Positions 24,247 through 35,661 of a stretch of DNA of 64,000 nt are shown here, in pieces. The DNA lies in NCBI GenBank assembly GCA_907163375.1, contig CAJQUW010011540.1, forward strand, positions 1 through 64,000, given 5' to 3'. The translations under genes were made by a program, and so were the position numbers. The first letter of the stretch is position 1; every line of letters begins with the position of its first letter. Below the pieces are notes generated by a model, which was not told the DNA's origin, ran no database searches, and worked only from the letters and a program-made list of their open reading frames with translations. The stretch comes from Prostheceraeus crozeri. Its lineage: Eukaryota; Platyhelminthes; Polycladida; Euryleptidae.

Positions 24247-24428
24247 TAATCAACTTTAACTCAGTATTTTGATGTTGCTTTTTGTAGATATACATGGTTG
24301 TTTTATGTATCGCATGAGATCGTTTCTTCCTTGTGAATATATGCCTACAGTTAGCCCATTCCCCCTATATCTGTGAAAAGACTTTTTCATACGCATATCT
24401 TTATTTCAATAAACATATCACAATGACT

Positions 24429-24717
24429 TCACTTTGTTTTCCGAAACACTAAAGTTACGAGGGATTTAGTATCTTTCACATGGATGCACTCTTGTAAACC
24501 ATTGGTAATTTTGATAGAAATAGAGGGTATAGTTTGTTTGACGACGGGGTGATAGAAAATAGATTCAAACATCTCGACTATTCCATATGAAGCGTCTTTA
24601 TCATGAATGAAATCACGTAAAATGTATTCTTTTTTCTCACCAACAGAAATAGGTAGAATCAAATCACTTTGGGGCGATCATATCTTTTTCAAATGACTGT
24701 GGAACATTGATTTCCAT
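24429..24717 (-). pseudogene. 3' end of a truncated Polinton gene, left copy
   Basis: A convergent frame facing polB reads LPISVGEKKEYILRDFIHD, then FYHPVVKQTIPSISIKITNG, and ends LVTLVFRKTK. An ATG at 24717 opens a short leader in another frame, so a frame break lies near 24663; both arms share it. Upstream the sequence is minisatellite up to the palindrome centre, so the gene's 5' part was probably lost when the palindrome formed. By position it should be one of the virion or accessory genes next to polB in the parent element. I cannot name it. Confidence 0.45.
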
Positions 24718-24759
24718 GATGAAGATTTAAACAGTTAGATTCGATGACGAACAAGATTT

Positions 24760-26850
24760 ACTAGTTTGCAAGTTAAACTAAGCGTTCTATTATTTGTAAA
24801 TGAAAGATATAGTTTCAACAGTTTACAGATTAAAAATAAAGTTTCAATAGTGTATGTGTTAGAAATAAAGTTTAAGCTGTTTGTATGTTAGAAATAAAAT
24901 AAAGTTTCAAGAGTTTACAAGTTAAAAATAAAGTTTCAACAGTGTGTACGTTAGAAATAAAGTTTTATCTGTTTGTAAAATGAGATTGTAGGATTTACTA
25001 GTTTGCAAGTTAGACTAAGCGTTCTACTATTTGTAAATGAAAGATATAGTTTCAACAGTTTACAGATTACAAAATAAAGTTTCAATAGTGTTTATGTTAA
25101 AAATAAAGTTTAAGCTGTTTGTGTGTTAGAAATAGAATAAAGTTTCAACAGTTTGTCGATTAAAAATAAAGTTTCAACAGTGTGTACGTTAGAAATAAAG
25201 TTTCATCTGTTTGTAAAATGAGATTGTAGGATTTACTAGTTTGCAAGTTAGACTAAGCGTTCTACTATTTGTAAACGAAAGATATAGTTTCAACAGTTTA
25301 CAGATTAAAAATAAAGTTTCAACAGTGTGTACGTTAGAAATAAAGTTTTAGGCGTTTGTGCGTTAGAAATAAAATAAAGTTTCAAACGTTTACAAGTTAA
25401 AAATGAAGTTTCAATAGTGTGTATGTTAAGAATAAAGTTCTATCTGTTTATCTGTTAGAAATAAAACTGAAGGTTCACCAGTTTACAAGTTAAGAATAAA
25501 GTTTTATCTGCTTGTATGTCAGAATGAAATAAAGTTTCACCAGCTTAAAAGTTAAAAATAAAGTTTCAATAATGTGTACGTTAGAAACAAAGTTTCAATA
25601 GTTTACAAGTTAAGAATAAAGTTTCAATAGTGTGTATGTTAGAAATAAAGTTCTATCTGTTTATATGTTAGAAATAAAATGAAGTTTCACCAGTTTACAA
25701 GTTAAGAATAAATTTTATCTGCTTGTATGTTAGAAATGAAATAAAGTTTCACCAGTTTACAAGTTAAAAATAAAGTTTCAATAGTGTGTATGTTAAGAAT
25801 AAAGTTCTATCTGTTTGTATGTTAGAAATAAAATGAAGTTTCATCAGTTTACAAGTTAAGAATGAAGTTTTATCTGTTTGTATGTTAGAAATAAAACAAA
25901 GTTTCAACCGTTAACAAGTTAAAAATAAAGTTTCAATAGTTTGCAAGTTAAAACTAATGTTTCAATAGTGCGTATGTTAAGAATAAGGTTTTATCTGTTT
26001 GTATGTTAGAAATAGAATGAAGCTTCACCAGTTTACAAGTTAAGAATAAAATTTTATCAGCTTGTATGTTAGAAATATAATGAAGTTTCAACAGTTTACA
26101 AATTAAAAATAAAGTTTCAATAGTGTGTACGTTAGAAATAAAGTTTCAACCGTTTACAAGTTAAAAATAAAGTTTCAACAGTGTCTACGTTAGAAATAAA
26201 GTTTTATCTGTTTGTAAAGTACGATCGTAGGATTTACTAGTTTGCAAGTTAGACTCAGCATTCTACTAGTTGTAAATGAAAAATATCGTTTCAACAGTTT
26301 ACAGATTAAAATAAAGTTTCAATAGTGTGTATGATTGAAATAAAGTTTAAGCGCTTTGTGCGTTAGAAATAAAGTTTCAGCCGTTTACAAGTTAAAAATA
26401 AAGTTTCAACAGTGTGTACGTTAGAAATAAAGTTTTAGCTGTTTATATGTTAGAAACAAAGTAAAGTTTCAACAGTTTACAAGTTGAAAAATAAAGTTTC
26501 AACAGTGTGTACGTTAGAAATAAATGAAAGTAAGAACTTCATCGTATGAGTATTCAAAGCATGTTTTGTAAATCAAATGTGTGTAGTCCTGACATGATAG
26601 AATCGCGTTAGAAATAAAGTTTCAGCCGTTTACAAGTTAAAAATAGAGTTTGAACAGTGTGTACGTTAGAAATAAAGTTTTAGCTGTTTATATGCTAGAA
26701 ACAAAATAAAGTTTCAACAGTTTACAAGTTGAAAAATAAAGTTTCAACAGTGTGTACGTTAGAAATAAATGAAAGTAAGAACTTCATCGTATAAGTATTC
26801 AAAGCATGTTTTGTAAATCAAATGTGTGTAGTCCTGACATGATAGAATCA
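24760..26850. repeat. AATAAAG-rich minisatellite, left arm
   Basis: Irregular units of about 35-45 bp alternate acaagttaaaaataaagttt, gtgtacgttagaaataaagt and atctgtttgtatgttagaaa. Higher-order blocks of about 240 bp start with ttactagtttgcaagttaga (near 24760, 25000, 25235 and 26235). Two copies of a 245-bp block with gaaagtaagaacttcatcgt and gtcctgacatgatagaat lie at about 26518-26605 and 26763-26850. Almost every unit carries aataaag. ORFs across it are repeat-borne. Confidence 0.85.
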
Positions 26851-26852
26851 AG

Positions 26853-26874
26853 CTTGACAAACGCGTTTGTCAAG
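26853..26874. repeat. Centre of the Polinton palindrome
   Basis: A perfect 22-bp palindrome with acgcgt at its middle joins the two arms at 26863/26864. Immediately outside it the arms differ by a few bases (aag on the left; the complement of ttcattt on the right), after which they pair again for kilobases. There is no unpaired spacer, as expected for a turn-around junction from copying one strand back on itself. Confidence 0.85.
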
Positions 26875-26879
26875 TTCAT

Positions 26880-28590
26880 TTGATTCTATCATGTCAGGAC
26901 TACACACATTTGATTTACAAAACATGCTTTGAATACTTATACGATGAAGTTCTTACTTTCATTTATTTCTAACGTACACACTGTTGAAACTTTATTTTTC
27001 AACTTGTAAACTGTTGAAACTTTATTTTGTTTCTAACATATAAACAGCTAAAACTTTATTTCTAACGTACAGACTGTTCAAACTCTATTTTTAACTTGTA
27101 AACGGCTGAAACTTTATTTCTAACGCGATTCTATCATGTCAGGACTACACACATTTGATTTACAAAACATGCTTTGAATACTCATACGATGAAGTTCTTA
27201 CTTTCATTTATTTCTAACGTACACACTGTTGAAACTTTATTTTTCAACTTGTAAACTGTTGAAACTTTATTTTGTTTCTAACATATAAACAGCTAAAACT
27301 TTATTTCTAACGTACACACTGTTGAAACTTTATTTTTAACTTGTAAACGGCTGAAACTTTATTTCTAACGCACAAAGCGCTTAAACTTTATTTCCATCAT
27401 ACACACTATTGAAACTTTATTTTAATCTGTAAACTGTTGAAACGATATTTTTCATTTACAACTAGTAGAATGCTGAGTCTAACTTGCAAACTAGTAAATC
27501 CTACGATCGTACTTTACAAACAGATAAAACTTTATTTCTAACGTAGACACTGTTGAAACTTTATTTTTAACTTGTAAACGGTTGAAACTTTATTTCTAAC
27601 GTACACACTATTGAAACTTTATTTTTAATTTGTAAACTGTTGAAACTTCATTATATTTCTAACATACAAGCTGATAAAATTTTATTCTTAACTTGTAAAC
27701 TGGTGAAGCTTCATTCTATTTCTAACATACAAACAGATAAAACCTTATTCTTAACATATGCACTATTGAAACATTAGTTTTAACTTGCAAACTATTGAAA
27801 CTTTATTTTTAACTTGTTAACGGTTGAAACTTTGTTTTATTTCTAACATACAAACAGATAAAACTTCATTCTTAACTTGTAAACTGATGAAACTTCATTT
27901 TATTTCTAACATACAAACAGATAGAACTTTATTCTTAACATACACACTATTGAAACTTTATTTTTAACTTGTAAACTGGTGAAACTTTATTTTATTTCTA
28001 ACATACAAGCAGATAAAATTTATTCTTAACTTGTAAACTGGTGAAACTTCATTTTATTTCTAACATATAAACAGATAGAACTTTATTTCTAACATACACA
28101 CTATTGAAACTTTATTCTTAACTTGTAAACTATTGAAACTTTGTTTCTAACGTACACATTATTGAAACTTTATTTTTAACTTTTAATCTGGTGAAACTTT
28201 ATTTTATTTCTAACGCACAAACGCCTAAAAACTTTATTTCTAACGTACACACTGTTGAAACTTCATTTTTAATCTGTAAACTGTTGAAACTATATCTTTC
28301 ATTTACAAATAGTAGAACGCTTAGTCTAACTTGCAAACTAGTAAATCCTACAATCTCATTTTACAAACAGATGAAACTTTATTTCTGACGTACACACTGT
28401 TGAAACTTTATTTTTAACTTGTAAACTCTTGAAACTTTATTTTATTTCTAACATACAAACAGCTTAAACTTTATTTCTAACACATACACTATTGAAACTT
28501 TATTTTTAATCTGTAAACTGTTGAAACTATATCTTTCATTTACAAATAATAGAACGCTTAGTTTAACTTGCAAACTAGTAAATCTTGTTC
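26880..28590. repeat. AATAAAG-rich minisatellite, right arm
   Basis: This is the reverse complement of the left-arm minisatellite, with units read as gaaactttatttctaacgta and similar. It has one fewer 240-bp block than the left arm. The two inner 245-bp blocks lie at about 26876-26965 and 27127-27212. Confidence 0.85.
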
Positions 28591-28621
28591 GTCATCGAAT
28601 CTAACTGTTTAAATCTTCATC

Positions 28622-28910
28622 ATGGAAATCAATGTTCCACAGTCATTTGAAAAAGATATGATCGCCCCAAAGTGATTTGATTCTACCTATTTCTGTTGGT
28701 GAGAAAAAAGAATACATTTTACGTGATTTCATTCATGATAAAGACGCTTCATATGGAATAGTCGAGATGTTTGAATCTATTTTCTATCACCCCGTCGTCA
28801 AACAAACTATACCCTCTATTTCTATCAAAATTACCAATGGTTTACAAGAGTGCATCCATGTGAAAGATACTAAATCCCTCGTAACTTTAGTGTTTCGGAA
28901 AACAAAGTGA
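28622..28910 (+). pseudogene. 3' end of a truncated Polinton gene, right copy
   Basis: The translated product is identical to the left-arm copy, with the same frame break between the leader opened by the ATG at 28622 (MEINVPQSFEKDMIAPK) and the main frame from 28677. The stop is followed by aataaag at about 28933. It converges on polB, leaving about 180 bp between stops. The 5' remainder is replaced by minisatellite. Confidence 0.45.
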
Positions 28911-29089
28911 AGTCATTGTGATATGTTTATTGAAATAAAGATATGCGTATGAAAAAGTCTTTTCACAGATATAGGGGGAATGGGCTAACTGTAGGCATAT
29001 ATTCACAAGGAAGAAACGATCTCATGCGATACATAAAACAACCATGTATATCTACGAAAAGCAACATCAAAATACTGAGTTAAAGTTGA

Positions 29090-32000
29090 TTATGTCAATA
29101 CATCTCCTGAATGTGGTAGCGTGAGTTTTATTCTTTTGGGTGGAGGTATGTTTGTATCATGATGTCCATGTGGAAGAGATGTGTTATGTCCTATCCAACA
29201 CCTCTTATCCTCCCATGCAGAAAGCGCTCGTTTCTTAAATGTGTACGTTTTCACAGTATGAACTTGTGATTTTAAGATTGTCATATTGACAAACGTTATA
29301 TTTTTATTTTTATAGGCCTTCTTATAGGACCGATGTTTCATTTTTTGGACAATTGATTTTGATATTCCTTTAGCACGCTTAATACTATCTGCACATTCTT
29401 TTAATTTCATGGAATACATTTTAGGGCGGAGGAGAATCATTTCATCTATTTCCTTTCCTGCTGTTTCATCCTTAAAACCACCAAGTTTGGCTTTATTCTG
29501 TATGGAAAAGAGTGGATGAGCGGGATTGTAGTTAGATGTGTCGAAATATTTTTCTTATGACTTAGCTACTTCATTAAAATTTAAATCTTTTTGAGTGGTA
29601 ATACCTAAGAAGAAACTATCTGTATCACCACCCAACAAACGACCCTCTTTTACGAGAGGACATGGTTTTAGTATTTTATAAAAGAGTTGGTACATTTCAA
29701 GCTTAGAGTAATCTAGTACAGCTTGGCCAATATAGATGGGCTTGCACAACTCAACTTCAGATTTTATCATTTTAACACCTACAAGATCCTCATCGATAAT
29801 GTCTCTATCAATGAAAAGAGGTGATGAGGTCAATTTGTGATATTTTTGATCATCAGTGACTAGTTTGTAGTTTATGCGTTTTCTAACATCCTCCATGGTC
29901 TTTCCGAAAAGACTATTATTCCTATATTTATAAAAATCTTTTTCAAAATTATTTTGGGCTAGTGCACGTTTTTGACTATTACTATCTATGTATGGTTTGA
30001 GGAAGGCTTTCTGTCTAAATTTGATAATGCGGTGAACTGACTTTAGAAGCATGCCCATTTCTAAATAGAATTTTAGTATGCAGAAGTGTACGAGATAATT
30101 TTTCTTATCATATTGGGTGAGTAAAAGTTTGCGGCATGGTTTGTACCTTGGCTGTCCACACTCTGTTAAGTTATTATGAAATTGTGACATGAATGGTGAA
30201 AACATATCTTCAGTCACTTCACCAGATTCAGGTGCGAGTGGGAAATCAGCAGTTTTATTTTTAATACTATTTGGATAAATCAAATCCACTTCAAAATAAT
30301 ATCCCCAATCACCTTCATCTGGAATCTTCAGTATGTTTGAAGGGTTGGAGTAATACTCAAGCTCATCTTGTTTTAACCAACTAAACTCGGAATGAGGTAG
30401 TGGTTTAGACAGTGAACTGCCATATAAATTATTTTGGTCATAGTACTTTAGGTGGATATGATCATCACCTACTGTTTTAGATTTTATATGATGTTTATTT
30501 ACAAATGTGAGACCACCGCGTATTCCGCGCTCAAATATATTATACATCTCCGGGTCTTGTAAGAGATGAATGGTCTCACCAGTCATTTTAAAGGCTGATT
30601 TAAAGGACATGGCTGGTAGACTGACAAAGTGGATAGGATCTAATTTGTCTTCTTCTAATGCCACTCGTCGAACTTCCTGAAAGACATCAGCCAGCAAAAT
30701 GACATCTAATTCTAAGTAAGCGATCATATAATCGCCAAACGTTTTACAATTAAATTTTAACCATGCCTCTTGAGCATGTTCATAGTCCTCTACTGGACAA
30801 TCTTCACCCGTCAAATCGTTTTTGAATTTGTCAATGGAAGGAAGGGTTGTTTCATTTAGTTTAGACATTGAGCTAAAATACGCATAGGGAAAGACTCCTT
30901 TGCGAGTGATCATGTCATCCGTTAAGTTTGGATAGTGTTTCTTCAAAGTTTGACTATGCGGAAGAAACTTGAGATTTCGAACGAGAGAAGCTAGTGACGC
31001 TGACATGAATTGAAATGAATCTAAAAATTTTATTTCGAAGAAGACTGTCTTATTTTCTTTAGTTTTATCTACTGGTACTTTTGCTGTCATTGCCATGAAT
31101 TTTTCTCTCGTTTGTGCTATAACATTGAACTGCCACGATTTCATCTGGCTCAACCCTCCTTTTATGAGCATATGACTGTCATAGCCCTTAAAGTTATGAA
31201 AAATGACGGGTAGTACACGACGTCTCAACCTAAGTGAAAAGTTACATTTGGAGCAGAGTGCGTTTCTAAATTTACCAGTGATGTGATCATGATCACGCAC
31301 TTTCTTAATTTTATCGTCATCAAACGTTTTATGACATTTAGGGCACGATGTGCAACTTTCAAATTTCTGTTTGTCTTCATCTGACATATGTAGTGACTTA
31401 CGCTGCAATTGTGAATCATATTATTGTTGAAATTTAGCAGCTTTATCGAGAAATTCTAGAAATTTTGAAATACAATCTTCACCTTGCCAAGTATGCATTT
31501 TGTTTTGTCTATTCCTAAAGTGGTCATGCCATACTTCATAGCAGGATATGGCTGCTGGTTTGTGGATGATATCATCAATGTAGCATTCTATGTCTGCGTA
31601 AATGATACGCAGGGGACTTAATTCGTCACCATTATCCCTATGTGAAAATATTTTATCTTTGGGCATGCGTTCCATTTGTAATTTACCTCGCTTGCACCAT
31701 TCATAGTGAGTTTCAAATTTATCTTTACTCCAAAAGGAGCGGATGCAGCGGCCGCATACAAAATGTTCACCTCTTTTAGAGTGCCCCAAGTGAGTGTACA
31801 AGCGAGAGATTTTGGGAATACCACAGTAGTGCCATTCCTCGCTATCATCTTGTTTTACTAATAAGAGGTTGACTACACGTTCATAACAAATTGAACGTGA
31901 ATTATAGCGGGCACCCTTCAACCCCTTCTCCCACACGTGAACGACAATTTTAATCTTATTATGTTTTTCGAACGTTTCTACATCTTTGATTTTCATGTTG

Positions 32001-33064
32001 TCACTATCACAACCTTCAAAGTCTAGTTCATCCTCCCACTGTCTATAGCTATAGGTGCGATCTCGATGCGCGTTGATATCATTATAGTGAAGGATGGATA
32101 GGACTGCATATTTGAAACACTGTGATTTACAATCGACATTGATGACAGCTTTCTTATTATACAACGTTTTTGGTAGTTTAAATGTGCCTCGAGTTGCATG
32201 ACTTTCTAATAGGGAAATTTTGAATATGGCTGAGTCCACACCATCAAAAATGAGAGCGCTGTCGCGTTGATTGAATTTATCTACATTTGATTTTAAACAT
32301 TGAATGTGAAAATTTAGCCAAGACTCGCAGTCTACAACTTCGGTTGCGGAAGAGGAAGGAACATGAAACTGTATTCTCTCCGTCACTTGACCCGTTTGAA
32401 AATCTATTTTAATATATTTTAGTTTAAGGTAGATGAGCGCCTTCATTCTAAAATTGTCTAAATTGTTGAAGAGCGCTTCGATAATGTTAGAATTTTGAGG
32501 GAGCCACTCAGGAAAATCTACTGTTTGAGTATTGGACTCCATGCAGTAGTCGCGTACTAAATTATTATGTGAAACATTAATGAGGGAGATGGTAGAGGTA
32601 CCGTTGGTGTAGTGATCATTTGCATGCGTGTGTTGAAGTCTGTGCGAAGATCGCTGAAAGTGACTATCAAAAGAAAGAGGGCACAAATCGCAAGGAAAGG
32701 AGATGTCATCGTCAGAATCAACTTCACCTCCGGAGATTGATGCCGCTTTGCGTTGACACACACGTTGTTTGATGTGTCGAAGGAGACTGTGCTTCCTTGT
32801 AAACATATGTCCGCAGTCGGCACATTCCCACTCGTTGCCTTGTCGCGAGAGTCCTGAGCTGGAACTCACATCACCTGAAAGAGAAATCATTCTGTCATCT
32901 CTGTTTAAGTCTCAGTGTATTGTTACAACCTACTTTGACTCAACAACTCTAAACTTTCCTCGAGCAGGGAGGGCGTTGGTGATGAAGTTGATGCCTGAAA
33001 TTGAGGAAGATGCTATTAGCCACACGTTTGAGGGAGATGAGTGAAGAAATTTTCAACTTACCAT
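29090..33064 (-). pseudogene. polB: Polinton type-B DNA polymerase, right copy (two internal stops; native C-terminus)
   Basis: Mirror copy of the left polB. Proposed exons are 33062-33064, 32934-32994 and 32874 downward; introns are 67 and 59 bp, as in the left arm. The middle exon is 3 bp shorter than on the left, in frame, with one synonymous change beside it. The TAA shared with the left arm lies at 31421-31423. A second TAA, at 29555-29557, is private to this arm (a single T-to-A change relative to the left). The frame resumes and shows the true C-terminus, ending SGDVLT, which the LINE removed on the left. Other private changes include D to Y in the FPYAD motif, F to V, K to R before motif B and C to G after motif C. 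Confidence 0.85.
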
Positions 33065-33352
33065 TTCAACGAAATCAAGTTTAAGGTTGATACTTCAACA
33101 AGATAGAGACTTCACTCAAATAATACGTCTCAAATTTGGAATTCACGAGAGAGCAGTTCACTTGTACGCCTCAAATATAGAATTCGCTAGAGAACACTTC
33201 ACTTATACGTCTCAAAGACAGAGTGAAATGACACGAATGTCACTTTGCATATATACTTTCATATTTATCATTCATTGGCTGTTCATTCTGATTGGTTGCT
33301 TGTTTATACTTAAGAATTAGAAAACATTTCAAAGTCATTATTCACAGTCAAC
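33065..33352. promoter_or_regulatory. Divergent intergenic region between polB and the small gene, right arm
   Basis: Mirror of 16857-17144, with the same three spaced repeats (aatacgtctcaaatttgga-like) and the tttgcatatatacttt stretch. It is presumed to hold back-to-back promoters. Confidence 0.35.
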
Positions 33353-33806
33353 ATGACAAGCCCTCCAAAAACATCGAACACAGATTGGAGTTCTCTTCTC
33401 CATGCTCATCGCCAAAGGCGCTCGTTGCACCAAACGCTCCAACGAAGGGGAAGGTGGAGAAATTATACCGACTCGACAACATTAGAAAGTTGTCATTACC
33501 AGCGGATGACGAAGAGGAGAGTGTATGTGAGAAGGAGTGTCCCGACCTAACAGGCATACGATGGAAGTATCTGCAGTACGATACTGATGATGTGATGGAG
33601 ATCACCAGCACCAAATTCCTCCATCAATTATGGGATGGTACACCCCTAACTCCCAGCCACGAACTATGGCGGAGTGGGAGTACATCGACAAAGTGAGGCT
33701 CGCGGTAGAAGAACGATTGAAGCAAGTGAACTGTTTTTGTGATCTGTGTGAAGCCAGACTCTGGGACGATATTGACGATGAAGACCTTTTGAAATACATG
33801 CCATAA
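33353..33806 (+). pseudogene. Small outward gene of unknown function, right copy
   Basis: Same organisation as the left copy: ATG at 33353 in one frame, the central acidic segment in the next and MAEWEYIDKVRL to the TAA at 33804 in the third, with aataaa overlapping the stop. The R to W change in SHELRR/SHELWR is one of very few arm differences. Because both arms share both frame breaks, either they predate the palindrome or the gene is expressed through unrecognised introns. Confidence 0.45.
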
Positions 33807-33953
33807 TAAATTTTTATTTCGTATTATCTTTGCTTTCATACTGACTTACTTGAATGGGGCTTCAGTGGATGATTTAACCATGTATACTTGTTCATTTGGA
33901 AATAGTAGCACGCTTAGTTTAACTTGTAAATCTTATAACATTTCATATGGGTG

Positions 33954-34151
33954 ATGATGGTAGATGAAATAGTGTTAAATAAAATTAAGATAGCTTACAC
34001 TTCTGATACAGGGATAGCAATCGACTGCGATCCATGTGTAAAGAGCTTGTTAGACTACGGAAGAGAGAAGTGTGTTATGTTGCGTGTGGCGCGTGAGTGT
34101 CCTCCCATTTCATTCCATTCATCAATTCATCTCATTGATAGAGACAGGTAG
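33954..34151 (+). CDS. Conserved 65-codon ORF of the Polinton, right copy
   Basis: Identical in translation to the left copy at 16058-16255. The ATG at 33954 is the first in frame. It has no recognised domain and four cysteines. It sits between the small gene and the terminal repeats. Confidence 0.3.
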   Translation: MMVDEIVLNKIKIAYTSDTGIAIDCDPCVKSLLDYGREKCVMLRVARECPPISFHSSIHLIDRDR

Positions 34152-34189
34152 AACTCATGGTTCTCATAACGTATGCAATGGATAGTTTA

Positions 34190-35425
34190 TAAGGCAACCT
34201 TCGACAGCTGGCTAAATGTCGCCCTGGCGCGAATGCATACTACGTTGAGACAGAGGCAATCACTTGCAAACATGATGCAGAGAGGTTTAACAAGATTGAC
34301 CATTACCGAATGTCCCTTGCGGTATACATAGCTACGGGTTTCACCGCCGCCCTTTACAGGAACGCCCGTCGAAAGGAAGTATTACACCGAACTTCATTTG
34401 CAACGTTCAAGTTGCCTGATAGCAGATTCAACTTAATGATAGTATTCGCCAGACATGAAAACCTGTAGAGTTGGTAAGAGGTTGACAGACTTTGAGCAGC
34501 TTGATAGCAAGCCGTAGAGAGCTTGATTCACAAGCGTTTTGCAATGGAGATGTTTAGAGGCCACCCATGACAAGATAGCTAAGACTCAACCGATTGGCGT
34601 TCAAAGTCCTACGTTGAGAACTGTGTCAAATGCCCAACATGAGACATGAGTTGTCCCAGCGGTTACGGTCTAAACTATGACACACTCCCTTGCCACACTT
34701 ATCACTACGGCATCGTCCGCCGTCCCGAAGGAACACCCTGTCAGTGGAATATTACAGCAAAACTCTCCGTGTCATGCTCGCTTTCAGTGAAAAGCCGCTT
34801 ATAGCATGAGAAGACTGGCTCAGACATCATTAAAAATGCTTTCATTGACTTCAGCAGGGTCGAAAACCCCAGAAAACCTCCAAAACTAGTGAATTTAAAT
34901 TTTTTAACTTTTTAGCACTACTTATGAAATTTTATAAGTAATCTATCACTTAGGGCAGATCAATAGCGGCCGAACCTTTTTTGAATCAAGTCAAACGGAC
35001 TTGTAGAAGCAAATTTACAAGCCTTTAAAGTTTTGGAGTCTTTTATGGCCTGGAGACGAAGGCCATCTCCTGGCTAACCTCTAAGTCTGACGCCTTAGCT
35101 GATATCAGCAATGAAATTTTCTAAGTCGGTTTCTTACAGAGACCCGGAATTTGGAATGTCCGAAGCTATCATCGGAGCTCAGAGAGAAGACCTACCTCTG
35201 ACAATCGCTCTCGTCTTAATGACAAATCTCTCTCGGTTCCCAGCTTATATAGTGTGTGGCGATCAGCTGATGACGTAATATCCATCATCCAAAAACTTAA
35301 AACGCTTCTATCATCGATTCTGGAGGTCCGATTGAGCTGGAAATACACCATTTCAATGTAGAATTGGACGCTGAATCCAAATCTGGCCTCCGTTTTCCCA
35401 TCCGATGCTTCGTTTTGGCTCTACA
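34190..35425 (+). repeat. Terminal-region repeat units, right arm
   Basis: One type 2 unit (about 34190-34500), one type 1 unit (about 34520-34830) and the conserved aaacctccaaaactagtgaa to gatgacgtaatatccatcat segment mirror the left arm and match 950-2130. After about 35430 the sequence jumps directly to the outermost 55 bp, so the C-tract minisatellite of the left arm is missing. Confidence 0.8.
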
Positions 35426-35490
35426 GTAGGCAGAAATTCTTCGATGGCGGCCATCTTGCGCGGTCCAGAAGTGGAGTTTTACTTACTACT

Positions 35491-35496
35491 CATACA
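35491..35496. repeat. Right target-site duplication of the Polinton (CATACA)
   Basis: Identical to the hexamer at 13316-13321 and immediately outside the ttacttactact terminus. Confidence 0.9.
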
Positions 35497-35661
35497 TGGT
35501 TCGAAGATAGAATATTTTGATTTTCTCTGCAAGGTATCACACCGTTTCCCAATGAAACTACAAATTGATATAAACGTGGCATGAAGTAATTAAAACATAA
35601 TGTCTCGAAAGCTCAGCATGTCATTTTGGAAATCCACAGCTGTCTGTGAATCAAAAGTCAA

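Larger units (their letters stand above)
13322..35490. mobile_element. Palindromic Polinton/Maverick-like element
   Basis: The element is 22169 bp, starts AGTAGTAAGTAAAACTCC and ends with the exact reverse complement, with CATACA on both sides. Type-B protein-primed DNA polymerase, 5'-AG termini and a 6-bp duplication identify the family. It is organised as two inverted arms, 13322-26863 and 26864-35490, that are near-identical where they align. Each arm has terminal repeats, a 65-codon ORF, a small outward gene, an inward polB, a truncated convergent gene and a minisatellite. Integrase, ATPase, protease and capsid genes expected of an autonomous copy are missing. The left arm is longer because of a LINE (21051-24178), about 1.4 kb of C-tract minisatellite and extra minisatellite units. 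It must have been integrated by enzymes supplied in trans. Confidence 0.88.

Noticed and set aside
24760-28590. Regularly repeated units as a CRISPR array
   Set aside because: Units are irregular, mutated minisatellite repeats with no constant-length unique spacers, in a eukaryotic transposon.
13322-35490. The palindrome as a sequencing or assembly mirror artefact
   Set aside because: The arms differ by a 3.1-kb LINE, about 1.4 kb of minisatellite, a 3-bp coding indel, a private nonsense codon and several substitutions, and the ends have a proper 6-bp duplication. An artefact would give identical arms. Long-read confirmation is still desirable.
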